Below, in pieces: positions 25,112-34,628 of a stretch of 64,000 nucleotides of DNA (position 1 is its first letter; each line of letters opens with the position of its first letter). The DNA comes from Caldicellulosiruptor kronotskyensis 2002 (GTDB lineage: Bacteria; Bacillota; Thermoanaerobacteria; Caldicellulosiruptorales; Caldicellulosiruptoraceae). Location: assembly GCF_000166775.1 (NCBI RefSeq), contig NC_014720.1, forward strand, positions 2,288,501 through 2,352,500. The letters run 5' to 3'. The notes beneath the pieces were generated by a model. It was not told the origin of the DNA. It worked only from the letters and a program-made list of their open reading frames with translations, and did not search any database. Made by a program: the position numbers and the translations under genes.

Positions 25112-26401
25112 TCAAATCAACCTCCATACAGGTGCATGTATTTCTTTGAACAAATCTTCACACATGTTTAAAAAGCCTTCAAAACATGCATATGGTTTTG
25201 TCTCCTGAGGAAATACCAAAAAAGGTACTCCAAACTTGTGTGCAAGATACCATTCTCTTGTTCCGCCAATAAATACATCAGGTTCTATTCTCAAGAGAAT
25301 TTCCTCTATTTCTGCACAATTAAAATCATCGATAAAAAGTGCAGAAGGAAGTTCAAAGCGTGCTGTCTCATAATCGATATTGCATCCAAACTGACTGCCA
25401 CATACACAGATTTCAAGTCCTGCTTCTTTAAACGCACCAGCCATAAAACCTATCCTTGAACCTCCAAGAAGAATAATTGCTTTTTTGCCAAAAATTTTCT
25501 TTTTATATTTCTCAAGCTTATCTCTTATTTTTTCATACTCTTCTGAAATGACCATTTCTACTTTATGTTCAATACCAAAAAACTTCGAAATCTTTTTAAG
25601 AGAATTTACAGTATTGCTAAGTCCATAGAATGAAACATCTACAAAAGGAATAGAGTATCTTTCTCTCATAAACTGAGCAAGCAAAAGCCCAGAGCTTTTA
25701 CAAACAAGCAAGTTCAATGCAGCAGATGTGCTTTTTTGCATAAGATCTGCATCACAATCACCTGTATAGCTGCATATAACTTCTATTCCTATCTTTTCTA
25801 AAAGTTTTTTTATAACCCTCGTCTCTCCTGCCACATTGTATTCACCAATTATGTTTACAGAAAATGGCTGTGTACTTTCTTTTTTGCAATACTCTGAAAG
25901 ATAACTTATAATAGCCTTCTGAGCTATGTGGTGCCCGTCTGACTGCGAAAACCCTCCAAACCCAGGAACCTCAACAGGAATGATAGGTTTTTGTACTTTT
26001 TCTTTTACTTTCTCTACAACCCATTTTATTTCTTCACCAATCTGTGAAGACGTGCATGTTGAATATACGAATATCATACTGTGTTCAGGAAAGATTTTTG
26101 CTGCTTCTTCAATACACCTTTCAAGCTTTTCATGCGCACCAAAGATAACATCCTTTTCATTCATATCAGTTGAAAGTATTAAATAATTCTTCTTTCTTAC
26201 ATTCTGACCATAATATGCACAGTCAGCAGGTGCGTGCACAATGTGAGTTGAATTTCTTACAGGGGCAAGAACCCAGCGCGCCCCATAATAGGTGCAAGCG
26301 CGCTGGGACATCACACCTGGAATTGTTGGTCTTGAACACTGAGGTATTCCGCTCTGTACAATGTGCCCCTGTCTTTGCTCTAAAAAAGCTTTTATAGCCA
26401 T
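25112..26401 (-). CDS. nifE: Nitrogenase cofactor scaffold protein NifE
   Basis: A NifD-like 429-residue protein placed after nifDK. P-cluster-type cysteines are in QRACTYYG and ADCAYYGQ, then TCTSSQIGEE. The FeMo-cofactor-type cysteine is kept in LLVCKSSGLL near residue 230, and the Gln/His pocket in GFSQSDGHHIAQ. The second cofactor ligand of NifD, the His before GPY, is missing (QETKPYACFEG), as expected for a scaffold that must release its cluster. NifE normally forms a heterotetramer with NifN, but no nifN is seen here, and nifB follows directly. NifE may pair with NifK or itself (inference). Confidence 0.85.
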   Translation of the reverse strand: MAIKAFLEQRQGHIVQSGIPQCSRPTIPGVMSQRACTYYGARWVLAPVRNSTHIVHAPADCAYYGQNVRKKNYLILSTDMNEKDVIFGAHEKLERCIEEAAKIFPEHSMIFVYSTCTSSQIGEEIKWVVEKVKEKVQKPIIPVEVPGFGGFSQSDGHHIAQKAIISYLSEYCKKESTQPFSVNIIGEYNVAGETRVIKKLLEKIGIEVICSYTGDCDADLMQKSTSAALNLLVCKSSGLLLAQFMRERYSIPFVDVSFYGLSNTVNSLKKISKFFGIEHKVEMVISEEYEKIRDKLEKYKKKIFGKKAIILLGGSRIGFMAGAFKEAGLEICVCGSQFGCNIDYETARFELPSALFIDDFNCAEIEEILLRIEPDVFIGGTREWYLAHKFGVPFLVFPQETKPYACFEGFLNMCEDLFKEIHAPVWRLI

Positions 26402-26426
26402 CTTAATTCACCACTTTTCTTCTTGT

Positions 26427-27806
26427 TTACTGGTGAAGTTTGTCATGTGGATAAGAATAATCTAAGATTGTATTTACAATCAAATCCAAAAGCCAGATGC
26501 TTCCTTTGTACCCTGTTATTCCATATCTGAAATATCCAACCCTGTCGTATACAGGGAAGCCTATTCTCACAACAGGGCATTTTACTGATTTTGCAACTTC
26601 AACTGCTTTTGAGTTGCCAAGTATGACTTCAACCCCTGCCTCTTTTGCTAAGTATTCAAATTCATAAAGGTCGCTGTCTACAAGAATTTCACCTTCAATG
26701 TTATATTCATCAAAGATTTTCTTTATCTCATCGGCAAAGGTAGGAGAAGGCGTTGCTGTCTCCACCACCTTTACATCCATCCCAAGTTCACACAAAAACC
26801 TTGTAACAGCTATTACAATGTCAGGGTCACCAAACACAGCTGCCCTTCTCATCATTGTATACTGGCAAGTATCTGCCATAGCATCTAAAAGAAGACCTCT
26901 TTCAACTTTGACTTCTTCTGGAATTTCGATTTCGTAGATAGAAGCAACATTCTCAATAAATTTATCTGTATTTTCCACTCCAACCGGGAACGGACCAAGG
27001 ATACTTTTTACACCAAACTCGCTTTCCAAATAACTTGCACCAGTGCCACCTGCATGAGGACAAAGAGCTAAGATGGCTTTCCCGTTTGCACAGTCTTCAA
27101 GCTCCTGCCATGGCGTGCCACCTTCTGGATAGAGCGGTTTTGGAGGCATCAGTGGTGAGTTTAAGGTTTTTGAAATATCAAATAAAACTGAGTATTCTAC
27201 ACCCATTAAATTTAGAAGATGTTTTACCTCTTCGATGTCACCGGGATTAATCATTCCTGGAATAATATATAGTTTTTGGTTTGGTTCTTTTGATTTTGCA
27301 AAGTACTTAATATACGAAATTGTTGCTGTGTCATAGCCTTTTACATGTGTTCCTGCATAGCTTGGTGTATGAATTGGCACAACAAATACGCTTTGTGCAA
27401 CCTCATCACCCAGTTCTTCTCTCACCTTTTTATATGCCTCTTTTATAAAAGCTTCTATATCGTCTCCTATGGTTTCGCTTGAACATGTTGTGACAACACC
27501 TATCACCTTTGGCGCATATCTAAAAACAAGATTTCTTATTCCTTCTATAAGATTTCTTCTTCCACCAAACACAGCCGCATCTTCGTGGAAAGATGTCACT
27601 GCAATGTTCACAGGTTCTTTGAAGTGCCTGTTGAACTGGTATCGAACATAAGTGCAGCATCCTTGAGAACCTTGAACAAGGGGTACTGCCTTGTCAATAC
27701 CAAGTGTTGCATACATTGCACCAATTGGTTGACACATCTTTGGAGGATTTATGGTAACATGTCTGTTTGCTTTCGAAATTAGCGGACTATCAAGTTTTGT
27801 TGCCAT
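26427..27806 (-). CDS. nifK: Nitrogenase molybdenum-iron protein beta chain
   Basis: The beta subunit of dinitrogenase (component 1). It shows the P-cluster cysteines in MCQPIGA, SQGCCTYVR and TTCSSETIGDD, and the family segments FNRHFKEP and EDAAVFGGRRNL. At about 459 residues it is shorter than the ~520-residue Azotobacter form, lacking the long N-terminal extension, as in deep-branching nitrogenases. The start at ATG 27806 follows AGGAGGTG and overlaps the end of nifD by 28 bases, giving translational coupling for equal amounts of subunits. Confidence 0.93.
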   Translation of the reverse strand: MATKLDSPLISKANRHVTINPPKMCQPIGAMYATLGIDKAVPLVQGSQGCCTYVRYQFNRHFKEPVNIAVTSFHEDAAVFGGRRNLIEGIRNLVFRYAPKVIGVVTTCSSETIGDDIEAFIKEAYKKVREELGDEVAQSVFVVPIHTPSYAGTHVKGYDTATISYIKYFAKSKEPNQKLYIIPGMINPGDIEEVKHLLNLMGVEYSVLFDISKTLNSPLMPPKPLYPEGGTPWQELEDCANGKAILALCPHAGGTGASYLESEFGVKSILGPFPVGVENTDKFIENVASIYEIEIPEEVKVERGLLLDAMADTCQYTMMRRAAVFGDPDIVIAVTRFLCELGMDVKVVETATPSPTFADEIKKIFDEYNIEGEILVDSDLYEFEYLAKEAGVEVILGNSKAVEVAKSVKCPVVRIGFPVYDRVGYFRYGITGYKGSIWLLDLIVNTILDYSYPHDKLHQ

Positions 27807-29182
27807 TGTGATGCCCACCTCCTGTCAACGAATTTCCAAACTGGAGCATAGAGTGACTTGTAAAGGTCTCTTGCAAAATTGACCAGACCTTCAAAAGCTA
27901 CATATGGCCCATTTTCGTAAGAATGTGAGTTCAAAGATGGAACACCAATCTTGTGTGCAAGGTATTTCTCTTTCAATCCTGTGAGGAATATATCGGGTTT
28001 ATACTTTTCTATAACCTCTTCAAGCTCAAGCTCGTTAGGATTATCGATCACCAAAACTCCATCGTCTGCTCTTGCGTTTATCTTTTCATAGTCATCCTCA
28101 TGCCCAAATGTTGTAGCACATGCAACAACTTCTATCCCAAGGTCACGCATAAGCGGTATCCAGTGCCAGACTCTTGGTGCTCCAACGTAAATCATTGCAC
28201 GCTTGCCGCGAAGCTTTTCTCTGAAAAACTCAAGCCTTGACATAATACTTTCGAGCTCTTCTTCAATCACTTCTTCCACCTTTTTATCAATTCCAAAAAA
28301 CTTTCCTATCTCCCTAAGAGAATTAGTTGTTTCGGTAATTCCAAAAAGTGTTACCCTGATAAATGGCGTGCCGTACTTTTCTTTCATAAGCCTTGCAATG
28401 TATGTTGCTGACCTCTGGCAGTGGACAATGTTGAGCTTTGCATAGTGCATCTTGCACAGATTATCATAAGAAGCGTTTCCAGTAAATGCTGTTATAATCC
28501 TCAAGCCAATCTTTGTGAATAGCTTCTCAAGCACCCAGTAATCTCCATCAATGTTGTACTCGCCTATGATATTAACATCATACGGTGTTGGGTCTTCAAG
28601 TTCTTTTGTCCCAACAATCTTTTCAAAGATTGTGTGATTTGCGATATGATGACCTTTAGACTGAGAAACACCGCAAAAACCCGGTGAATTGAATGCAATG
28701 ACTGGTTTTCCTATTGCTTTTGAAGCTTTTTTGGCAACAGCTTCTAAATCATCACCAATTAGGGCAGTTGGACATGTTGCATATATAAATACCGCTTTGG
28801 CTTCAGGAAACTGCTGGTTTGCTTCAATTATTGCATTGTAAAGTTTCTTTTCCCCACCGAAAACTATGTCTTTTTCTTGCATGTCAGTTGAAAAGCAATA
28901 CTTTCTATGAAATTCACTATCGGACAGGTGTCTTCGTGATGACCACGTATAATATGCACAGCCAATTGGCCCATGGACTATCTGAATTACATCTTTAACA
29001 GGTCCTCCAACAACACCTCTTGCTCCTGCAAATGCACAACCACGCTCTGTCATGTCACCCGGGATGGTTCTTACATTGCACACAGGTACAACAGGATTGT
29101 TCCTGTCAGTTATATATGTGTGTTTTCCTCTTTCTTCAATGCACCTGTCACAGTCCAAAGTCACAAATGGCATGACTGTCAA
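27779..29182 (-). CDS. nifD: Nitrogenase molybdenum-iron protein alpha chain
   Basis: The catalytic alpha subunit carrying FeMo-cofactor. P-cluster cysteines are in RGCAFAGARGVVGGP, GPIGCAYYTW and ATCPTALIGDD. The cofactor cysteine is in LNIVHCQRSATYIARLM near residue 250. The pocket Gln and His are in GVSQSKGHHIAN. The His ligand is probably that in NSHSYENGPY, spaced five residues before the Gly as in VnfD/AnfD, rather than six as in Azotobacter NifD. At 467 residues it is compact. This fits a deep-branching molybdenum nitrogenase. The molybdenum assignment rests on the linked nifE, nifB and modAB and on the absence of a delta subunit gene (anfG/vnfG). Confidence 0.9.
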   Translation of the reverse strand: MTVMPFVTLDCDRCIEERGKHTYITDRNNPVVPVCNVRTIPGDMTERGCAFAGARGVVGGPVKDVIQIVHGPIGCAYYTWSSRRHLSDSEFHRKYCFSTDMQEKDIVFGGEKKLYNAIIEANQQFPEAKAVFIYATCPTALIGDDLEAVAKKASKAIGKPVIAFNSPGFCGVSQSKGHHIANHTIFEKIVGTKELEDPTPYDVNIIGEYNIDGDYWVLEKLFTKIGLRIITAFTGNASYDNLCKMHYAKLNIVHCQRSATYIARLMKEKYGTPFIRVTLFGITETTNSLREIGKFFGIDKKVEEVIEEELESIMSRLEFFREKLRGKRAMIYVGAPRVWHWIPLMRDLGIEVVACATTFGHEDDYEKINARADDGVLVIDNPNELELEEVIEKYKPDIFLTGLKEKYLAHKIGVPSLNSHSYENGPYVAFEGLVNFARDLYKSLYAPVWKFVDRRWASQWQQNLIVR

Positions 29183-29210
29183 CCTCCTTTTATTTAAAGA
29201 TTAGGATTTT

Positions 29211-29585
29211 TTATATCAGGGCCTCATAGCCCTTTTCTCTTGTCCTGATTCTTATACTATCTTCAACAGGAAGAACAAATATCTTTCCATCGCCAATTTG
29301 ACCTGTGCGATTTACAGCCGTAATGATATTGACAACCCTCTCAACATCTCTATCATCTACAATGATTGTAACCATTCTTTTGGGAATAAACTCCATAGCG
29401 GTGGATGAAAGAACCATCTCTGTAGCTTTGTCAACCTCCACTGCTTTTACCTCACCAACCAGCCCTCGCTGTTTGCCACGCCCCATGACTTTTTGGAATG
29501 TTGCAGCGGGATACCCCGCTGCAGCCAGCACATCTTTTGTCACACCCACTTTGTTCATTCGGATAATAGCTACAATCTCTTTCAT
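29211..29585 (-). CDS. nifI2: PII-like nitrogenase regulator NifI2
   Basis: A PII-family protein of 124 residues located between nifI1 and nifD, the position typical of methanogens and anaerobic bacteria. The T-loop region differs from GlnK (GRGKQRGLVGEVKAVEVDKATEM), lacking the uridylylated Tyr motif. The C-terminal GQIGDGKIFVLPVEDSIRIRTREKG is the standard PII ending. With NifI1 it forms a complex that inhibits NifDK when fixed nitrogen is plentiful and releases it on binding 2-oxoglutarate and ATP (established for methanogens). Confidence 0.9.
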   Translation of the reverse strand: MKEIVAIIRMNKVGVTKDVLAAAGYPAATFQKVMGRGKQRGLVGEVKAVEVDKATEMVLSSTAMEFIPKRMVTIIVDDRDVERVVNIITAVNRTGQIGDGKIFVLPVEDSIRIRTREKGYEALI

Positions 29586-29608
29586 TTTTAAAAAATACCT
29601 CCTTCTTA

Positions 29609-29926
29609 CTACAGACCTTTTTCTCCCGTTCTGATGGTATAAGCCTCTTCAACAGGGCTTATAAATATCTTACCGTCACCGAAATTGCCGGTATACGCAT
29701 TTTGCAAGATTATATCAACTACTTTTTGGCAGTCATTATCTTCTACTACCATCATGATCATTGTCTTTGGAAGTTCGTCATAGACGATGTTCCCTGTTTT
29801 GATGCCTTTTTGTTTTCCACGTCCAAATACATCAATCTTTGTCATTGAAACAAAACCGTTTGAGTCAAGTGCCCTCACAACCTTTTCTTGCATCTCTGGT
29901 CTAATTATTGCTCGTATCATCTTCAT
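29609..29926 (-). CDS. nifI1: PII-like nitrogenase regulator NifI1
   Basis: A 105-residue PII protein directly after nifH. It starts MKMIRAIIRPEMQEKVV, has the altered T-loop GRGKQKGIKTGNIVYDELPKTM, and ends with GNFGDGKIFISPVEEAYTIRTGEKG. It is the partner of NifI2 in post-translational control of dinitrogenase. AGGAGG lies upstream of the ATG. The order nifH-nifI1-nifI2-nifD implies co-expression with the enzyme it regulates. Confidence 0.9.
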   Translation of the reverse strand: MKMIRAIIRPEMQEKVVRALDSNGFVSMTKIDVFGRGKQKGIKTGNIVYDELPKTMIMMVVEDNDCQKVVDIILQNAYTGNFGDGKIFISPVEEAYTIRTGEKGL

Positions 29927-29949
29927 AACTATTCAAAACCTCCTTTTTT

Positions 29950-30774
<825 letters not shown>

Positions 30775-30870
30775 CTAATTGCCTCCTTTCAGCAAGATTA
30801 AAATTGTTGAATTATGTGTTTTGATATGGTAAACTTAAAAATAGGACAATAAATCAATTTTTTTGCGAGG

Positions 30871-30945
30871 CAGGGGGAGATAAGTTGTGCAAATCTACTA
30901 AGTATCTTCAAGGTAGAGGAAGCACTTTTAATTCTTCTCCCCCTG
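30871..30945 (-). promoter_or_regulatory. Long inverted repeat upstream of nifH
   Basis: CAGGGGGAGA and TCTCCCCCTG, perfect ten-base arms 55 bases apart, lie about 100 bases before the nifH start. No T-run follows on the minus strand, so it is not an obvious terminator. It may shape the nifH leader RNA or be a protein-binding region. A weak promoter (TTGTCC, 17 bases, TATCAA) lies between it and nifH at about 30820-30852. Confidence 0.45.
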
Positions 30946-30982
30946 TATTTTCAAGAAGAATGAGCTAAAATCTATGAAAAAG

Positions 30983-31136
30983 GGCAACAGCAGACATCTA
31001 AAGCCTTGTCATAACGATAACACATGGCAATGGCAGGCACAAAACACACTATTCACTTTTTTAAAAAGAGGGGCGCAAGAGGCAAGGCAGAAGCTTTTTA
31101 TTAAATGTGGGGGTGTTTTGGATGCCTGCTGTTGCC
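30983..31136 (-). ncRNA. Structured glnK-nifH spacer with two alternative long stems
   Basis: On the minus strand the 5' segment at 31136-31121 can pair over 16 positions with the 3' segment at 30998-30983, which is followed by CTTTTTC as in a terminator. Part of the same 5' segment plus the next eight bases can instead pair over 15 positions with an internal segment (about 31049-31033) with a two-base bulge. The two folds cannot both form. Similar GGCA(A/G).GCAG(A/G)CA blocks occur on the plus strand at 30983, 31027 and, less well, 31081. It may end the amtB-glnK transcript conditionally or be a leader of nifH. Not a class I recognise. Confidence 0.45.
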
Positions 31137-31166
31137 AAATTATAAACTCAAGGGATGAGGGAAGGT

Positions 31167-31511
<345 letters not shown>

Positions 31512-31550
31512 TCACCCTTTTCAAATAAAATTTATCTTAAACCCCAAAAC

Positions 31551-32897
31551 TTACTTTACTGCCTGAGACTTTATTACAAAGTCACCATATGCTGTTGCAC
31601 CATGTTCTGTAACGTCCAGACCTTCTATCTCTTCCTCTTCAGAGACTCTCAAACCAACTGTGAGTTTGATTATTGCAAATAGAATAAAGGTTGTTACGGT
31701 AGTCCATATAAATGTTGAAGCAACTCCGGCAAGCTGGACTAAAAATTGCTTTATCCCTCCACCATAGAATAGTCCTCCTTCTGTTGCAAAAAGTCCAACC
31801 ATCAATGTCCCAAAAGAACCACATACTCCATGTACTGATATTGCACCGACAGGATCATCGATCTTTAGTTTTTTATCAATGAATTCAACAGATACAACAA
31901 CCAATATTCCGGCAAGCCCGCCTATTATTGCCGCACCCCATGGGTTGACAGACGCACAGCCTGCTGTAATTGCAACAAGACCAGCCAAAGCACCGTTTAG
32001 TGTCATACTAACGTCTGGTTTTTTGTACTTTAGCCATGTGTATATCATTGCTAAGTTTGCACCCATCGCAGCTGCCAAGTTGGTATTGACAGCAATATCG
32101 CCAATCTTTTCATTCATACCCGAAAGTGTTGAACCTGGGTTGAAGCCAAACCAACCAAACCACAATATAAACGTTCCAAGTGCTGCCAAGGTTATACTAT
32201 GGCCAGGTATTGCATTTATTTTACCATCTTTTGTATATTTGCCAATTCTTGGTCCAAGCATTGCTGCACCAATTAGTGCTGCCCAGCCACCTACTGAGTG
32301 AACAACAGTAGAACCTGCAAAGTCGATAAATCCAAGTTTGCTCAGCCAACCGCCACCCCATGCCCAGTGACCTACAACAGGATAGATGATAAACGAAATT
32401 ACAGCACTGTAAATGCAATACGCAATAAACTTTGTTCTTTCAGCCATAGCACCTGAGACAATTGTTGCAGCTGTTGCAGCAAACACTGTTTGAAACATCA
32501 AAAATGATGTAAGCGGAATAGATAGGCCCAAGTGTTTAAATGAATCATTCAGGAAAAATCCAGACGTACCGATAAACCCACCTGCGTCTTTCCCAAACAT
32601 GAATGCAAATCCAAAGAGCCAGAATATCACAGAGCCTATTGCAAAGTCCATTAGGTTTTTCATAACAATATTGCTCGCATTTTTTGCTCTGGTAAAGCCT
32701 GCTTCGACCATTGCAAATCCTGCTTGCATAAAGAAGACCAAAAACGCTGTAATAAGCACCCACACATTATCAATTGCTGTTGCAACCTTTTCAGGTGTAA
32801 TCTGGTCAGCTTTTGCTATTGATGTAACAAGCAGCAAAGTTGCAATTGTTCCTACCGTGATTAAAAAGGCCTTGTAGTTTTTAATGAGTCTATTCAT
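31551..32897 (-). CDS. amtB: Ammonium transporter
   Basis: An Amt/Mep/Rh-family channel of 448 residues with a cleavable signal (about residues 1-30) and eleven membrane helices. Signatures include VFFMQAGFAMVEAGFTRAKNASNI, the Phe gate and twin-His pore region (HWAWGGGWL, AISVHGVCGSFGTLMVGLFA) and the conserved HSVGGWAALIGA and FGWFGFNPGST. It imports ammonium and, with GlnK, reports nitrogen status. A ribosome site AGGAGGG precedes the ATG. The region upstream is interrupted by an ISL3-type element, which separates the gene from a strong promoter at 34629-34657. Confidence 0.95.
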   Translation of the reverse strand: MNRLIKNYKAFLITVGTIATLLLVTSIAKADQITPEKVATAIDNVWVLITAFLVFFMQAGFAMVEAGFTRAKNASNIVMKNLMDFAIGSVIFWLFGFAFMFGKDAGGFIGTSGFFLNDSFKHLGLSIPLTSFLMFQTVFAATAATIVSGAMAERTKFIAYCIYSAVISFIIYPVVGHWAWGGGWLSKLGFIDFAGSTVVHSVGGWAALIGAAMLGPRIGKYTKDGKINAIPGHSITLAALGTFILWFGWFGFNPGSTLSGMNEKIGDIAVNTNLAAAMGANLAMIYTWLKYKKPDVSMTLNGALAGLVAITAGCASVNPWGAAIIGGLAGILVVVSVEFIDKKLKIDDPVGAISVHGVCGSFGTLMVGLFATEGGLFYGGGIKQFLVQLAGVASTFIWTTVTTFILFAIIKLTVGLRVSEEEEIEGLDVTEHGATAYGDFVIKSQAVK

Positions 32898-33006
32898 CTT
32901 TAAAAACCCTCCTTAAACCTAACTTTTTACTGATACAACTTTGTTCACTTGCCCTGCGCCCCCTTTTCAAAGTAAAGATTCTCTGGTATAATGAAAAAGC
33001 ACGCAA

Positions 33007-33014
33007 TTTTTAAA
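33007..33014. repeat. 8-bp target-site duplication, left copy
   Basis: TTTTTAAA immediately precedes the left end of the ISL3-type element. An identical copy follows the right end at 34497-34504. Confidence 0.85.
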
Positions 33015-33057
33015 GGCTCTATAATAAATATTGGGGTGGTAAGAAAAGAAAAAATAT

Positions 33058-33145
33058 AGCACTTATTCTGAATGCCTGCTATAATTAAAATTGTTTTTAG
33101 AGATAAAAAAACACACAAAAGAAAGGAGGCATCCAGAATAAGTGC
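33058..33145 (+). promoter_or_regulatory. Hairpin that would hide the transposase ribosome site and start codon
   Basis: AGCACTTATTCTGAATGCC (33058-33076) pairs with 33128-33145, which contains the end of the AAAGGAGGC ribosome site and the GTG start of the transposase. RNA initiated outside the element would contain both arms, while RNA started inside the 33077-33127 loop would lack the left arm. Confidence 0.65.
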
Positions 33146-34329
33146 TCAATCATAATTATATCACAGAACTTTTGAAATCAAAAGATATCATTCTCCACCA
33201 AGTAGTAGAAAGCGAAAAGGAGGTAGAACTGCACATAAGTCAGACGCAAAAACCTCACAAGTGTCCTAAGTGTGGTAGTATCACAAGCAAGATACATGAT
33301 TATCGTGTCCAAAGAGTAAAGGACGTACCAATAATGGGTAAGAGAACATATTTAGTTTTAAGAAAGCGAAGATATGTTTGCAAAGAATGTGGAAAGAAAT
33401 TTTTTGAACACATAAATTTTTTAGGCAAGCGACAAAGAATGACAAATAGATTAGCAGCATACATTATAAGTCAGCTCAGTAGCTTAAGCAGTATGAAAGA
33501 AGTGGCAAGACAGACAAATGTATCAGTTACAACAGTTATGAGGTTATTTGATAAGGTAAGTCCTACCAAGAAAATAGAGGATTTTTCTTCTGAGGCGATA
33601 TGCATAGATGAATTCAAAGGAAATGCAGGTGGAGCTAAATATCAGTGTATAATTGTGGACCCTGTGAAAAAGCAGATAGTAGAAATTTTAAAAGACAGAA
33701 GACAAGATGTTTTGATTGAATATTTTAAGAGATTGAAGGATAGGGATAAAGTAAAATATTTTGTATGTGACATGTGGAGACAATTTGTGGAGACAGCAAA
33801 GATATATTTTAAAAACGCGAAAATAGTAATAGACAAATTTCATTTTACAAGATATGTGTATTGGGCGTTAGAAAATGTAAGGAAGAGAGTACAAAAGGAA
33901 TTAGAAGATAATTTAAGGAAGTATTTCAAGAGAAGCAGGAAACTACTGTTAAAGTCTTATGAAGAACTTACAGCAGAGCAGAGAGAAGAGTTAGAAGTGA
34001 TGTTTTGGTACAGTAGAGATTTAAGGAAAGCGCATAGACTCAAGGAAGAATTTAGAAAAGTTTTGGAAAGCAGTAATTCAGCACAAGCAAAAGTTGAATT
34101 AAAAAAATGGATAGAGGCAGCAGAGAGAAGTGGCCTTTCTGAATTTTGCAGATGTATAAAGGTTTTTAGGAACTGGTTTTCAGAGATAGTAAATTCATTT
34201 GATGTTCCATATACAAATAGTGTAACAGAAGGTTTTAACAATAAGATAAAAGTTTTAAAGAGAAATGCATTTGGATATAGAAATTTTGAGAGATTTAGAA
34301 AGAGGATTTTATACAGTTGTGGTAGTTAG
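33142..34329 (+). CDS. tnpA: ISL3-family transposase
   Basis: A DDE transposase of 395 residues. An N-terminal zinc-binding part has CPKC and CKEC pairs (near residues 38-41 and 75-78). A helix-turn-helix region follows (SSMKEVARQTNVSVTTVMRLFDK), then the catalytic domain with DEF near residue 155, CDMWRQF with the second acidic residue, and EGFNNKIKVLKRNAFGYRN, the ISL3 signature with the terminal Glu. The frame is intact. The GTG start follows AAAGGAGG and lies within a hairpin (33058-33145) likely to limit translation from read-in RNA. Confidence 0.93.
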   Translation: MLNHNYITELLKSKDIILHQVVESEKEVELHISQTQKPHKCPKCGSITSKIHDYRVQRVKDVPIMGKRTYLVLRKRRYVCKECGKKFFEHINFLGKRQRMTNRLAAYIISQLSSLSSMKEVARQTNVSVTTVMRLFDKVSPTKKIEDFSSEAICIDEFKGNAGGAKYQCIIVDPVKKQIVEILKDRRQDVLIEYFKRLKDRDKVKYFVCDMWRQFVETAKIYFKNAKIVIDKFHFTRYVYWALENVRKRVQKELEDNLRKYFKRSRKLLLKSYEELTAEQREELEVMFWYSRDLRKAHRLKEEFRKVLESSNSAQAKVELKKWIEAAERSGLSEFCRCIKVFRNWFSEIVNSFDVPYTNSVTEGFNNKIKVLKRNAFGYRNFERFRKRILYSCGS

Positions 34330-34496
34330 GAGTTAGAAAGAGAATATTTAAAACCCGCAAAAGTCGCGGGGAAAGGCAATATTAGGTTTTTAAAATTATT
34401 TACCTGTAATAGGCATATATTACAATTAATGCTTGGTTGATAAAACTGAAAAAGGTGGGCATTCAGAGTACCCACCCCAACTCTTGACAAAGAGCC

Positions 34497-34504
34497 TTTT
34501 TAAA
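34497..34504. repeat. 8-bp target-site duplication, right copy
   Basis: TTTTTAAA follows the right inverted repeat directly and is identical to 33007-33014. Confidence 0.85.
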
Positions 34505-34562
34505 AAGAGAAGATTCAAAAATCAAAAGTGTGTGTGAAGACGGATAAAATTGGGTAATTAAA

Positions 34563-34601
34563 AAAGGCAAAGGCAACCTTTTGAAAGGCGCCTTTGCCTT
34601 T
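34563..34601 (-). terminator. Leader terminator upstream of the insertion sequence, originally before amtB
   Basis: The stem AAAGGCAAAGGC/GCCTTTGCCTTT ends in TTTTTT on the minus strand. It begins about 20 bases after the start predicted from the promoter at 34629-34657, so it sits in a leader. The stem core AAAGGCAAAGG matches the livK-like leader terminator at 20467-20511. Before the insertion it would have lain about 180 bases from amtB. Confidence 0.65.
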
Positions 34602-34628
34602 CTTTCTTTATTCTCTTTGTTTACTCTC

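Larger units (their letters stand above)
33015..34496 (+). mobile_element. Complete ISL3-family insertion sequence (1482 bp)
   Basis: The terminal inverted repeats begin GGCTCT at both ends and share TTGGGGTGG about 17 bases in (33015-33043 and the complement of 34468-34496). The element carries one intact transposase gene and is bounded by an exact 8-bp duplication, the length usual for ISL3. The intact frame and perfect duplication suggest a fairly recent insertion. It lies between amtB and the AbiEii pair, facing away from amtB. Confidence 0.92.

Noticed and set aside
25112-26401. Reading this gene as nifN or as a second nifD
   Set aside because: Its sequence is NifD/NifE-like, not NifK/NifN-like, and it lacks the NifD cofactor histidine, so nifE is the best fit.
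30983-31136. 6S RNA as an explanation of the glnK-nifH structured spacer
   Set aside because: Length and closing stem are roughly suitable, but there is no symmetric central bubble, the inner halves do not pair along their length, and the alternative stem is unlike 6S RNA.
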